Origin: Kaistella faecalis
GTDB taxonomy: Bacteria; Bacteroidota; Bacteroidia; Flavobacteriales; Weeksellaceae
Reading direction: 5' to 3'
Length of the DNA: 64,000 nucleotides
Assembly: GCF_019195395.1 (NCBI RefSeq)
Contig: NZ_CP078067.1
Span: 1,875,783-1,939,782, forward strand
How positions within the stretch are numbered: the first letter of the stretch is position 1; every line of letters begins with the position of its first letter. The notes beneath the pieces were generated by a model that worked only from the letters and a program-made list of their open reading frames with translations, made no database searches and was not told the DNA's origin. Positions 56,020-64,000 of the stretch are shown here, in pieces. Made by a program: the position numbers and the translations under genes.

Positions 56020-58383
56020 ATGAGCCAAAGTTCAGGTCCCGAAATTCAAGTTTCAAATGAGGTTAATATAAAAGAAATTATTAAACCTTATCTCGCAAAA
56101 TGGTGGTGGTTTATGATTTCTGTCCTCATCATGCTCGCACTTGGGATTTTTTATATCAGAACAGCTACCCCCGTATACAGTGTACAGTCATCAATTCTTG
56201 TAAAAGACGCACGTAAAGCGCCATCTTCGGAAATGGGAATGCTTTCTCAACTCTCAGGATTTGGCGGGATGCAGACCAACAGTATTGAGAATGAAATGGA
56301 GATTCTTAAATCCAAAAAACTGGTACAGGATGTAGTAAAGGAGCTCGATCTTCAAACGTCACTGATTTCGGAGCTGGGATTTAAGAAAGAGGAACTTTAC
56401 GGAAAAACCGCTCCAGTTATCATAAAGGTCATCGCTGAGAAAGAAACCGCTCAAAAATTTGAAAAACCTGTTAATCTAAAAATTTCAGGTGATCGACTGG
56501 AAATTACGTCTGAAGAACTTCCTTCCGGCATTGTAACTACCTATAAAAAGACGGTAAATTTACCTTTTGCGAACCTGATGATTCTTAAAAATCCCGAGTA
56601 TGTCGGTTCTCTAAAAAAGCATGAGGGGGAGTTAAAAATCAAATATTCTACAACCGAGGGAGCCGTAAATACTTTTCAGAAAATTATCAAGGTGGATCTG
56701 GTAGATAAAGATGCCACCGTAGTAAGATTATCCATTAATCATTCCAATATAGATAAAGGCAGGAGCATCATCAATAAACTTGTAGATGCATATAATAACG
56801 ATGCCATAAGTGATAAGAATACGGAGTCGAAAAAGACGAAGGATTTTATCGATGAGCGCGTGAGCATTATCGCCGGGGAACTTGGGGAAGTGGAAAGTGA
56901 AAAAGAAAGATTCAAAACTGCCAATAAGATTACCGATATCCCAACTGAAGCCCAGCTTAATTTGGGAAGCTCGCAAGCAGCCAAAACCAGAATCCTTGAA
57001 ACTGAAGGACAGTTGGATATTACCAATGGTCTGATAAGCTATATGCAACGTTTGGGCGGCACCCAGACTCTGCCGGCCAGTGTAGGATTAGGGAATCCTC
57101 TCGCGGCGGCAAATATCAATGCTTACAATCAACTTGTACTGGAGAAAAACAGATTACTGGAGAACGCGACACCGCAAAACCCTCTTGTGATTGAGCTGAA
57201 TAAGCAACTGGCAGTCATGAAGACTTCAGTTACTGATGCATTGGTAAAATACCAGAATTCACTTGTAATAACAAGAAACCAGCTCGTAGGTGAACAGAAT
57301 TTACTCACCGGTAAGATTTCTAAAATTCCAGCGCAGGAGAAAATGTTCAGGAGTATTGAAAGACAACAGCAGATTAAAGAAAATCTTTACCTTTTACTAT
57401 TGCAGAAACGGGAGGAGGCTGCTATTTCATTGGCGATCACTTCACCGAAAGCACGGATCATTGACTATGCATTTGCCTCAGATAAACCGGTAGCACCCAA
57501 GAAGCTTATCACGCTGGCCGTGGCACTGTTATCAGGTTTACTGCTTCCTTATGCCTTTATTTATATCAGAGAACTTTTCAATGATAAAATCCGTTCTAAA
57601 CATGACCTTGAAAAGTTGTCTACTACCCCAATTATTGGCGAAGTGCCAAGCACAGAAAAGGGTAAAAGCGAAATTGTGGAACAGAACGATATTTCGCCTA
57701 TGGCTGAAGCATTCAGGATTCTTGTTACCAATATGAATTTTATGCTTCCGAAAAAGGACAAAGGAAAAGTAGTTTTTGTTACATCAACTATAAAGGGGGA
57801 AGGGAAAACCTTTGTTTCTGTGAATCTTGCTCTTACGGTTGCCGGACCAAGACATAAGGTTATAATCATTGGGGCAGACATTAGAAATCCACAGTTACAG
57901 CGCTATAATCCTGCTTCTAAAGGTTTGGACGGACTAACGGAATATCTGTACAATGAAAATGAAAAACTTGAAGATATTATTCATTTATCAAGTTTTAATC
58001 CGCATCTCGATGTGATTTATTCTGGAAGTATACCTCCTAATCCAGCAGAGCTCCTGTCTAATGGAAGATATGAAAAACTTATTGAGCAGCTTCAGACCAT
58101 ATATGATTATATTATTGTTGATACCGCTCCACTGATGCTTGTAACCGATACCTTGCTTACGTCGGCACTTGCAGATGCTACCCTATACATCACACGATCT
58201 GCCTATACCGAAAAGTCACTTATTGAATTTGCCAACAGACAGGTCAGTACCAACAAAATAAGAAATGTAGGATTTGTACTTAATGATGTTGGTAAAGAGC
58301 ATTTCGGTTATGGTAATAAATATGGCTACGGCTATCAGGCTGAAGAAAAAGGTTTTTTTTCAAGACTACGAGATAAATTTTAA
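56020..58383 (+). CDS. wzc: Wzc-type chain-length regulator and tyrosine autokinase
   Basis: A 787-residue inner-membrane protein. Wzz domain with membrane helix [19 protein letters not shown] near 28 and a second helix ([20 protein letters not shown]) near 490. The cytoplasmic BY-kinase has Walker [11 protein letters not shown] near 587, Walker A' [11 protein letters not shown] near 613 and Walker [11 protein letters not shown] near 690. The C-terminal tyrosine cluster [11 protein letters not shown] near 765-780 would be the autophosphorylation site. It pairs with Wza to control polymer length and export. Family is certain. Confidence 0.92.
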   Translation: MSQSSGPEIQVSNEVNIKEIIKPYLAKWWWFMISVLIMLALGIFYIRTATPVYSVQSSILVKDARKAPSSEMGMLSQLSGFGGMQTNSIENEMEILKSKKLVQDVVKELDLQTSLISELGFKKEELYGKTAPVIIKVIAEKETAQKFEKPVNLKISGDRLEITSEELPSGIVTTYKKTVNLPFANLMILKNPEYVGSLKKHEGELKIKYSTTEGAVNTFQKIIKVDLVDKDATVVRLSINHSNIDKGRSIINKLVDAYNNDAISDKNTESKKTKDFIDERVSIIAGELGEVESEKERFKTANKITDIPTEAQLNLGSSQAAKTRILETEGQLDITNGLISYMQRLGGTQTLPASVGLGNPLAAANINAYNQLVLEKNRLLENATPQNPLVIELNKQLAVMKTSVTDALVKYQNSLVITRNQLVGEQNLLTGKISKIPAQEKMFRSIERQQQIKENLYLLLLQKREEAAISLAITSPKARIIDYAFASDKPVAPKKLITLAVALLSGLLLPYAFIYIRELFNDKIRSKHDLEKLSTTPIIGEVPSTEKGKSEIVEQNDISPMAEAFRILVTNMNFMLPKKDKGKVVFVTSTIKGEGKTFVSVNLALTVAGPRHKVIIIGADIRNPQLQRYNPASKGLDGLTEYLYNENEKLEDIIHLSSFNPHLDVIYSGSIPPNPAELLSNGRYEKLIEQLQTIYDYIIVDTAPLMLVTDTLLTSALADATLYITRSAYTEKSLIEFANRQVSTNKIRNVGFVLNDVGKEHFGYGNKYGYGYQAEEKGFFSRLRDKF

Positions 58384-58394
58384 AGCGGATATCA

Positions 58395-58742
58395 ATGGAT
58401 ATGGAACATGACGTGCGTCCGTGGGGCGAATATTGGGTCCTGGAAGATACAGAGACTCATAAAGTGAAGAAAATTCTGGTTAATCCCGGGCACAGGCTCT
58501 CATTGCAATATCATGAACATAGAGCGGAAGTATGGACTATGGTTTCCGGAACGGGAACCGTAACCATCAATGATCAGATACAAGATTACGGGCCGGGGAA
58601 TGTAGCTCAGATACCGCTGGGAGCACATCACCGAATAGAGAACAGAACAGAAAATCCTCTCATTTTTATAGAGGTTCAGTACGGTAATTATTTTGGCGAA
58701 GATGATATCATCCGTGTCCAGGATGATTATAGCAGGATTTAA
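58395..58742 (+). CDS. Cupin-type mannose-6-phosphate isomerase domain protein
   Basis: A 115-residue single-domain cupin of the type II phosphomannose isomerase family. RPWGEYWVL near residue 8, the metal-binding HEHRAEVW near 36 and the GNVAQIPLGAHHRIEN segment are conserved. It resembles the C-terminal half of ManC/ManA bifunctional enzymes but lacks the guanylyltransferase half. It could interconvert fructose-6-P and mannose-6-P to feed GDP-mannose. Set between wzc and gmd, it fits GDP-fucose supply. Confidence 0.85.
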   Translation: MDMEHDVRPWGEYWVLEDTETHKVKKILVNPGHRLSLQYHEHRAEVWTMVSGTGTVTINDQIQDYGPGNVAQIPLGAHHRIENRTENPLIFIEVQYGNYFGEDDIIRVQDDYSRI

Positions 58743-58757
58743 AAACATTAAACACTT

Positions 58758-59822
58758 ATGAATAAAGTTGCGCTTATCACTGGAATTACAGGACAGGACG
58801 GCTCGTTTTTGGCAGAATTTTTACTAGAAAAAGGTTATGAAGTTCACGGTATCATCCGGCGATCATCATCATTTAATACGGATAGAATTGAACATCTTTA
58901 TTTTGATGAATGGGTAAGGGATATGCATCAGAAAAGACTCATTAATCTGCATTACGGTGATATGACAGATTCAAGTTCACTAATGAGGATCATACAGCTG
59001 ACTCAGCCGGACGAGATCTATAATCTGGCGGCACAGAGCCATGTAAAGGTAAGTTTTGATGTCCCTGAATATACAGCAGAAACAGATGCAGTGGGAACAC
59101 TGAGATTACTTGAGGCGGTAAGAATTCTTAAAATGGAAAGTAAAACCAGGATTTACCAGGCTTCTACCTCAGAGCTGTATGGTCTGGTACAGGAAGTTCC
59201 ACAAAAAGAAACTACCCCTTTTTATCCGCGCTCTCCGTATGGGGTAGCCAAGCTCTATGGCTTCTGGATTACCAAAAATTACCGCGAATCCTATGGAATG
59301 TACTGTGTAAACGGTATTCTATTCAATCACGAGAGTGAAAGAAGAGGTGAAACTTTTGTAACAAGGAAAATAAGTTTGGCAGCAGCCAGAATCGCGCAGG
59401 GCTATCAAGATAAATTATATATTGGAAATCTTGATGCGATGCGGGACTGGGGCTATGCAAAAGATTATGTAGAATGTATGTGGATGATGCTTCAACACCC
59501 GACCCCCGAAGATTTCGTAATTGCAACAGGTGAAATGCACAGCGTGCGCGAATTCTGTACCAAAGCTTTTAAAGGGGCAGGCATTGATCTTATATGGGAA
59601 GGAGACGGAGTTGACGAAAAAGGGAGTTGCAGCAGGACTGGTAAAGTATTAATTGAAGTGGATGCAAAGTATTTCCGTCCCGCAGAAGTGGAACTGCTAC
59701 TTGGAGACCCTACCAAAGCTAGAACGCTGCTTGGTTGGAATCCAACAAAGACATCATTCGATGAGCTTGTGGATATTATGGTAAAGCATGATATGGAATT
59801 TGTGAAAAAAATTCACGCTTAA
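58758..59822 (+). CDS. gmd: GDP-mannose 4,6-dehydratase
   Basis: A 354-residue SDR that converts GDP-mannose to GDP-4-keto-6-deoxymannose. [14 protein letters not shown] is at residues 8-21, the [10 protein letters not shown] motif near 33, [13 protein letters not shown] near 95 and the active-site [13 protein letters not shown] near 156. [14 protein letters not shown] marks the Gmd family. It forms a pair with fcl, 13 bases downstream, so this branch makes GDP-L-fucose. Confidence 0.95.
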   Translation: MNKVALITGITGQDGSFLAEFLLEKGYEVHGIIRRSSSFNTDRIEHLYFDEWVRDMHQKRLINLHYGDMTDSSSLMRIIQLTQPDEIYNLAAQSHVKVSFDVPEYTAETDAVGTLRLLEAVRILKMESKTRIYQASTSELYGLVQEVPQKETTPFYPRSPYGVAKLYGFWITKNYRESYGMYCVNGILFNHESERRGETFVTRKISLAAARIAQGYQDKLYIGNLDAMRDWGYAKDYVECMWMMLQHPTPEDFVIATGEMHSVREFCTKAFKGAGIDLIWEGDGVDEKGSCSRTGKVLIEVDAKYFRPAEVELLLGDPTKARTLLGWNPTKTSFDELVDIMVKHDMEFVKKIHA

Positions 59823-59835
59823 AGAAATCGAAATC

Positions 59836-60906
59836 ATGGAGAAAACCAGTAAAATATATGTTGCAGGACACCGCGGGCTTGTAGGCTCTGCTATTTTTAA
59901 AAAGCTTACTGACTTGGGTTATACCAATGTGATTGGCAGAACATCTGCTGAACTGGACCTTTTGGATGGTGGTGCAACTTCAAAATTTTTTGCGGAGGAA
60001 AGACCGGAATATGTCTTCCTTGCGGCTGCTTATGTTGGCGGAATTATGGCCAATAATACCTACCGGGCAGATTTTATATATAAGAATTTACAGATTCAGC
60101 AGAATGTAATTGTCAGTGCATTTGAGACAAAGGTAAAAAAGCTGCTGTTTCTGGGCAGCACCTGTATTTATCCTAAAGAAGCACAGCAGCCGATTTCTGA
60201 AAATGAACTCCTCACCGATACTTTGGAATATACCAATGAACCCTATGCAATCGCCAAAATTGCCGGTCTGAAAATGTGTGAGAGTTTTAATATACAGTAC
60301 GGGACAAATTTTATTTCCGTAATGCCTACCAATCTGTACGGACCCAATGATAATTTCGATCTCGAGCGAAGCCATGTACTTCCTGCCATGATCCGTAAAA
60401 TTCATCTTTCTAAACAGCTAATGGACAGGAATTGGGGAGAAGTACGCAAAGATCTTAAAGCGAGACCGGTGCAAGATTTAAATGGTTCCGAAACTGAATC
60501 GGAAATAATCGAAATGCTGGCACGGTACGGTATTTTTGAAGACCGTGTTGAATTATGGGGATCAGGAACACCAATGCGCGAATTCCTCTGGAGCGAAGAA
60601 ATGGCCGATGCATGCCTATTTGTAATGAATAATGTTGATTTTAAAGATTTGTATTCAGGGAAAGAGATCAGGAATACTCATATTAATATCGGTACTGGCA
60701 GAGATATTACCATCAGAGGTCTATCCAAACTTATCGCTGACAGAATACATTACCAAGGTAAAATTCTTTTTGATTCCTCCAAACCGGACGGCACCTTCAG
60801 GAAACTGGTTGATGTAAGCAAACTGAACGCGCTTGGGTGGAAACACGAAATTGAAATTGAAGAAGGCGTAAACCGGATTTACGACTGGTATATACAAAAC
60901 CTATAA
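59836..60906 (+). CDS. fcl: GDP-L-fucose synthase
   Basis: A 356-residue epimerase/reductase that turns GDP-4-keto-6-deoxymannose into GDP-L-fucose. GHRGLVGSAIF is at residues 11-21, LGSTCIYPKEAQQPISE near 106 and the catalytic NEPYAIAKIAGLKMCE near 137. The C-terminal IGTGRDITI segment is diagnostic. An extra stretch near residues 195-240 is present compared with the E. coli enzyme (about 320 residues). It follows gmd. Confidence 0.95.
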   Translation: MEKTSKIYVAGHRGLVGSAIFKKLTDLGYTNVIGRTSAELDLLDGGATSKFFAEERPEYVFLAAAYVGGIMANNTYRADFIYKNLQIQQNVIVSAFETKVKKLLFLGSTCIYPKEAQQPISENELLTDTLEYTNEPYAIAKIAGLKMCESFNIQYGTNFISVMPTNLYGPNDNFDLERSHVLPAMIRKIHLSKQLMDRNWGEVRKDLKARPVQDLNGSETESEIIEMLARYGIFEDRVELWGSGTPMREFLWSEEMADACLFVMNNVDFKDLYSGKEIRNTHINIGTGRDITIRGLSKLIADRIHYQGKILFDSSKPDGTFRKLVDVSKLNALGWKHEIEIEEGVNRIYDWYIQNL

Positions 60907-60917
60907 AGTTATAGAAA

Positions 60918-62339
60918 TTGAACATCAGAGGCAGCATTAAAAATTTCCTATTTCTCATTTTCTCGCAATTGGTGGGGCTGCTTTTTTATATCGTCATTAG
61001 TTTGGTTTTCCCTAAAATGATGACCGTGGAAAGTTTCGGATATTGGCAGTTGTTTTTGTTTTATTCCTCTTTTGTCGGTTTTTTTCATCTGGGTCTCAAT
61101 GATGGTATTTATCTGAGATATGGAGGAAAAAATTACAGCAAAATCAATAAATCACTATTGAAAGGGCAGTTTGTAATGCTTGCTGCAGCCCAATTCCTTT
61201 TTGCATCTGTTTTTTTTTTAACGTATAAAGCCACTACGGCAGACCAGCCTGACCGACTGTTCGTTATTTTTTATACAATGTTTTTTTTAGTGATTTCAAA
61301 TATTACCTCTTTTGTGACTCTTTCCCTACAGTCGATGAACAGATTAAAGGATTTTTCGCGCGTTACTCTTCTCACGAATCTTCTTCTGGTGCTCTTTTTC
61401 ATCATACTGGCAGTAAGTGGGCAGCGGTCGTACGAACCTTTCGTTAGGGTTTACCTCGCGGCTCATGGTGTGGCAATGGTATTCTGCATTTACCTCATTA
61501 AAGACATCATAAATCAGCCTTTCTTTGCCAACCTAATTCCTTCATATATTAATGAAATAAAAAAGAATGTATCGGTAGGGAGTCAACTCATGTTTTCTAC
61601 GATAGCAAGCATGTTGATTCTCGGCACCGGCAGATTTTTTATCGAGAAAAAATGGGGGATTGTAGAATTTGGTAAAATCTCATTTATACTTACACTCACC
61701 ACTTTTTTTATCTTCTTTATCCGGCAGATTGGTGTTGTAATTTTTCCGCTGTTAAGAAACAAGAACAATGATGAAAAGAGATCTATTTACCACTACACCC
61801 TTGGGTTTCTGAATTCTTTATTATTTGGTCTCTTACTGTTTTTTCCCCTATTAGAATGGGGTATAGATTTCTGGCTTCCGAAATACAGCTCTCATCTGTC
61901 ATCCATGATTATTATTTTACCTGTATTAGTTTTCGAAGGGAAAATGCAGGTTTTGTTGGGTACGTATATGAAGGTGTTAAGGAAAGAAAGAAAGCTCTTG
62001 ATCATCAATGTCATGGGCTTACTCCTGTCACTAGCTTTTTCTGCCATGGGCGTGATGACGAACTCACTTATGCTCCTGGTAGTGGGAATGACTTTAAGCA
62101 TTGCGTTAAGGGGATATCTCGTTGAGAATTACCTCAGCCGTCATTTTCAACTCAAACAACTCAAACAGGAGATCTTCGGGTTACTGCTCCCCGCCGTTTT
62201 TATCCTTGCGTTTTTAACTCTTGGAAATCTTTATGCTTTTGGAATCTACCTGATCATCTATTTTATATTTTTGCTGATACAGCGAAATGACCTGGGAATT
62301 TTTTGGAATCTAATATCAGTTACAAAGCAAAAGTTATGA
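60918..62339 (+). CDS. wzx: Wzx-type flippase
   Basis: A 473-residue MOP-family protein with 12 or more hydrophobic segments. The preferred start is TTG at 60918, 11 bases after fcl; I see no ATG before the first helix. It would flip lipid-linked repeat units across the inner membrane. It is only distantly like the flippase at 5793, so the two may serve different repeat units. It ends in an ATGA overlap with the polymerase gene. Confidence 0.83.
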   Translation: MNIRGSIKNFLFLIFSQLVGLLFYIVISLVFPKMMTVESFGYWQLFLFYSSFVGFFHLGLNDGIYLRYGGKNYSKINKSLLKGQFVMLAAAQFLFASVFFLTYKATTADQPDRLFVIFYTMFFLVISNITSFVTLSLQSMNRLKDFSRVTLLTNLLLVLFFIILAVSGQRSYEPFVRVYLAAHGVAMVFCIYLIKDIINQPFFANLIPSYINEIKKNVSVGSQLMFSTIASMLILGTGRFFIEKKWGIVEFGKISFILTLTTFFIFFIRQIGVVIFPLLRNKNNDEKRSIYHYTLGFLNSLLFGLLLFFPLLEWGIDFWLPKYSSHLSSMIIILPVLVFEGKMQVLLGTYMKVLRKERKLLIINVMGLLLSLAFSAMGVMTNSLMLLVVGMTLSIALRGYLVENYLSRHFQLKQLKQEIFGLLLPAVFILAFLTLGNLYAFGIYLIIYFIFLLIQRNDLGIFWNLISVTKQKL

Positions 62340-63535
62340 TGATTATCTTTAACATATTGATGCTTTTACTTGCAGGATGGCTTCTTCAGAGAAGATTGAA
62401 GGTTTATGACTATGTGTTGAACCACCTCACTTTATTTAGTTTTATATGGTTATTTATCATTATAGGTGTACAGTTGGCATATCCCGGTAAAGTTGATGAC
62501 AGTTCCGTTATACTGTATTATGGATGTTTTTTCACCTATCTGTTCGGTTCATCCATATTAAAAATGCCAAAGTATGAAGTCGCAAAGCAACGGTATTACA
62601 ATTTCAACACGCTAAATGTTATTGTTTTTTTACTGCTAATTCTTGGGCTTATTGCGAATTATGACTTGCTGAATAAGGTAGTCTTTAATTTCAGTTCACT
62701 GGAGGCATGGGTCTCTATGCGTACCAAACAGGAATTTGAAGAAGTAGATGAAAGTAACATCTTCAAAGCCTTGTTTCAGAGATCGTATCTCATTTATATA
62801 CCGCTCGCTCTGTTTTGTGTGAAAAATAAGAAAATGAGTAAAATTATATTTGTCGGACTTATTGTAGCGGGCATTATGATTTCCTCGCTTCGTTTTACCA
62901 GAGCACCTTTTCTCCAGCTTCTTATCATGCTCCTTATTTCCTATGTTTATATTTACCGCATTATGATTCCAGTTAGGACAATTGTGATATCGGTGTTAGT
63001 GACCATAGGAGTTTTCGCGGCCTCACAGCTTTTGCTGTTAGGCGACAACGCTTCCCTGAATGATGTAACAGAGGAAATCAATCTTTATCTTTTTGGCGGC
63101 CTGTACGTCTTTCAGGATATCACGGATGGAAAGTATCTCGACAGTAATTCTTACGACATAGGTTATTACACCTTCGACGCATTTAATTATATTTTAAAAA
63201 AAATTGGGCTCATTGATACGTATCCGTCTTACGTCCGGGAATGGTCCGACAGGCTTACCACAAACACTTATTCTTTTTTAGATGCTTTTGCTTTGGATTT
63301 TGGTATTATTGGTGCATTATTAGGATCGATGATCATCGGTTTGTTCTCAGACTACTGTTACAGATTGGTAAAACAGAATTACAATAATCTTTTCAACATT
63401 ATTTTTTACGGATATATCTGTTATTTCAATGTGTTTGTATTTGCAAATAATGAATTTATACGCTTTCCGGTATTGCTCACTGTCGTCATTTTATTAATCA
63501 TCAATTTTTTCACAAAAAAAATTACTTATGAATAA
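62336..63535 (+). CDS. wzy: O-antigen/EPS polymerase-like membrane protein (Wzy)
   Basis: About 399 residues from the ATG at 62336, overlapping the wzx stop by 4 bases (an in-frame ATG at 62303 is open but lies within wzx). It has about ten hydrophobic segments and a long periplasmic loop (residues about 250-330, with FDAFNYILKKIGLIDTYPSY and VREWSDRLTTNTYSFLDAFA). The LRFTRAPFLQLLIML segment and this loop fit oligosaccharide repeat-unit polymerases. It would polymerise units flipped by the adjacent Wzx. Sequence alone rarely proves Wzy. Confidence 0.75.
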   Translation: MMIIFNILMLLLAGWLLQRRLKVYDYVLNHLTLFSFIWLFIIIGVQLAYPGKVDDSSVILYYGCFFTYLFGSSILKMPKYEVAKQRYYNFNTLNVIVFLLLILGLIANYDLLNKVVFNFSSLEAWVSMRTKQEFEEVDESNIFKALFQRSYLIYIPLALFCVKNKKMSKIIFVGLIVAGIMISSLRFTRAPFLQLLIMLLISYVYIYRIMIPVRTIVISVLVTIGVFAASQLLLLGDNASLNDVTEEINLYLFGGLYVFQDITDGKYLDSNSYDIGYYTFDAFNYILKKIGLIDTYPSYVREWSDRLTTNTYSFLDAFALDFGIIGALLGSMIIGLFSDYCYRLVKQNYNNLFNIIFYGYICYFNVFVFANNEFIRFPVLLTVVILLIINFFTKKITYE

Positions 63536-64000
63536 TAATCCAGCCGTCAGGATTGTAATTTTAAATTACAATGAAAGTTCTTACACCATAGATCTTGTAA
63601 AGCAATTGGAAAAGCAGACTTATCCATCTCTTGAAGTCGTGGTGGTGGATAATGCAAGCAGAACGCAGGAAAAAGAAATCCTAAACCATCTGCCTGCATA
63701 TGTAATTAAGCTGTTTTCTGAAGAAAATTTGGGATATGCACGCGGAAATAATTTAGGCATAGTTCATAAAACTGGAAAAAGGACGGACTATCATCTCATT
63801 CTAAACAATGATCTGATTCTAGATGATGAAGATTTTGTCAAAAAATTGGTTCATGGGATGATAATGCATCCGGAAGTTGCTGCATCGTCGCCGCTAGTTG
63901 ATACTGTTGCAGTCGATGAGCCCCTGGAAGAACAGATTCAGGTACGCCGGATCTTATCTGCAGATCAAATGTTTAAACTTTCCGTACCGCTATTTACCCC
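63528..64000 (+). CDS. Family 2 glycosyltransferase, 3' end beyond the window
   Basis: The ATG at 63528 overlaps the wzy-like stop by 8 bases; the frame is open for 157 codons to the window end. VRIVILNYNESSYTIDLVKQ, VVDNASRTQEKEI and the ENLGYARGNNLGI motif near residue 70 resemble rhamnosyl- and related GT2 enzymes, with the LILNNDLILDDED metal site near residue 87. It is truncated by the window edge, not by mutation. Linkage and donor unknown. Confidence 0.85.
   Translation, partial: MNNNPAVRIVILNYNESSYTIDLVKQLEKQTYPSLEVVVVDNASRTQEKEILNHLPAYVIKLFSEENLGYARGNNLGIVHKTGKRTDYHLILNNDLILDDEDFVKKLVHGMIMHPEVAASSPLVDTVAVDEPLEEQIQVRRILSADQMFKLSVPLFT

Overview
The window is a stretch of a Bacteroidota chromosome, most likely Flavobacteriales and close to the Chryseobacterium/Kaistella group. 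The reasons are several promoters of the Bacteroidota form TTG-N18-20-TAnnTTTG, five large type IX secretion (T9SS) cargo proteins with type A sorting tails, a Bacteroidota-style HU-like protein, and the repeat families. No rRNA, tRNA or CRISPR array was found.

Layout. (1) 671-24922, plus strand: first part of an extracellular or capsular polysaccharide locus. It begins with nucleotide-sugar genes: a UDP-GlcNAc 4-epimerase-like SDR, a dTDP-rhamnose 4-epimerase-like SDR, and TviB/WbpO- and Ugd-type dehydrogenases. A Wzx flippase, a DegT aminotransferase with a PglD-like acyltransferase, and a tightly packed run of glycosyltransferases follow, with one pyruvyltransferase-like gene. The run ends with a multi-pass membrane protein, a CapA-like protein and a CapK-like adenylate-forming enzyme. 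A second copy of the membrane protein and one more glycosyltransferase lie further on, separated by repeat-rich DNA. (2) 19940-28990: a repeat-rich zone with a DUF559 nuclease gene, an HU-like gene, an XRE regulator, a GIY-YIG nuclease gene and lplA. (3) 29028-52684: a tandem array of five T9SS cargo genes (857 to 2142 aa) with unrelated N-terminal halves and a shared C-terminal module of about 480 residues, plus the decayed tail of a sixth. (4) 52744-64000: a small PID-CTERM-like protein, then the second part of the polysaccharide locus: a CapD/PglF-like dehydratase, Wza, Wzc, a cupin mannose-6-phosphate isomerase, Gmd, Fcl, a second flippase, a polymerase and a partial glycosyltransferase.

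Together the polysaccharide genes form a Wzx/Wzy-type assembly line. Sugar nucleotides (probably UDP-GalNAcA or UDP-ManNAcA type, UDP-GlcA, GDP-fucose and N-acylated amino sugars) feed the glycosyltransferases, the flippases move lipid-linked units, the Wzy-like proteins polymerise them, and Wza/Wzc export the chain.

The most unusual signal is in region 2. Two nuclease genes with unrelated folds (DUF559 and GIY-YIG) are each bracketed by direct copies of a different dispersed palindromic repeat. This resembles the RAYT/REP arrangement but with different enzymes. One repeat family is nested in the other, and a third family has apparently inserted in frame twice in the tviB/wbpO-like gene. These readings are by eye; genome-wide repeat counts and alignments would decide them.
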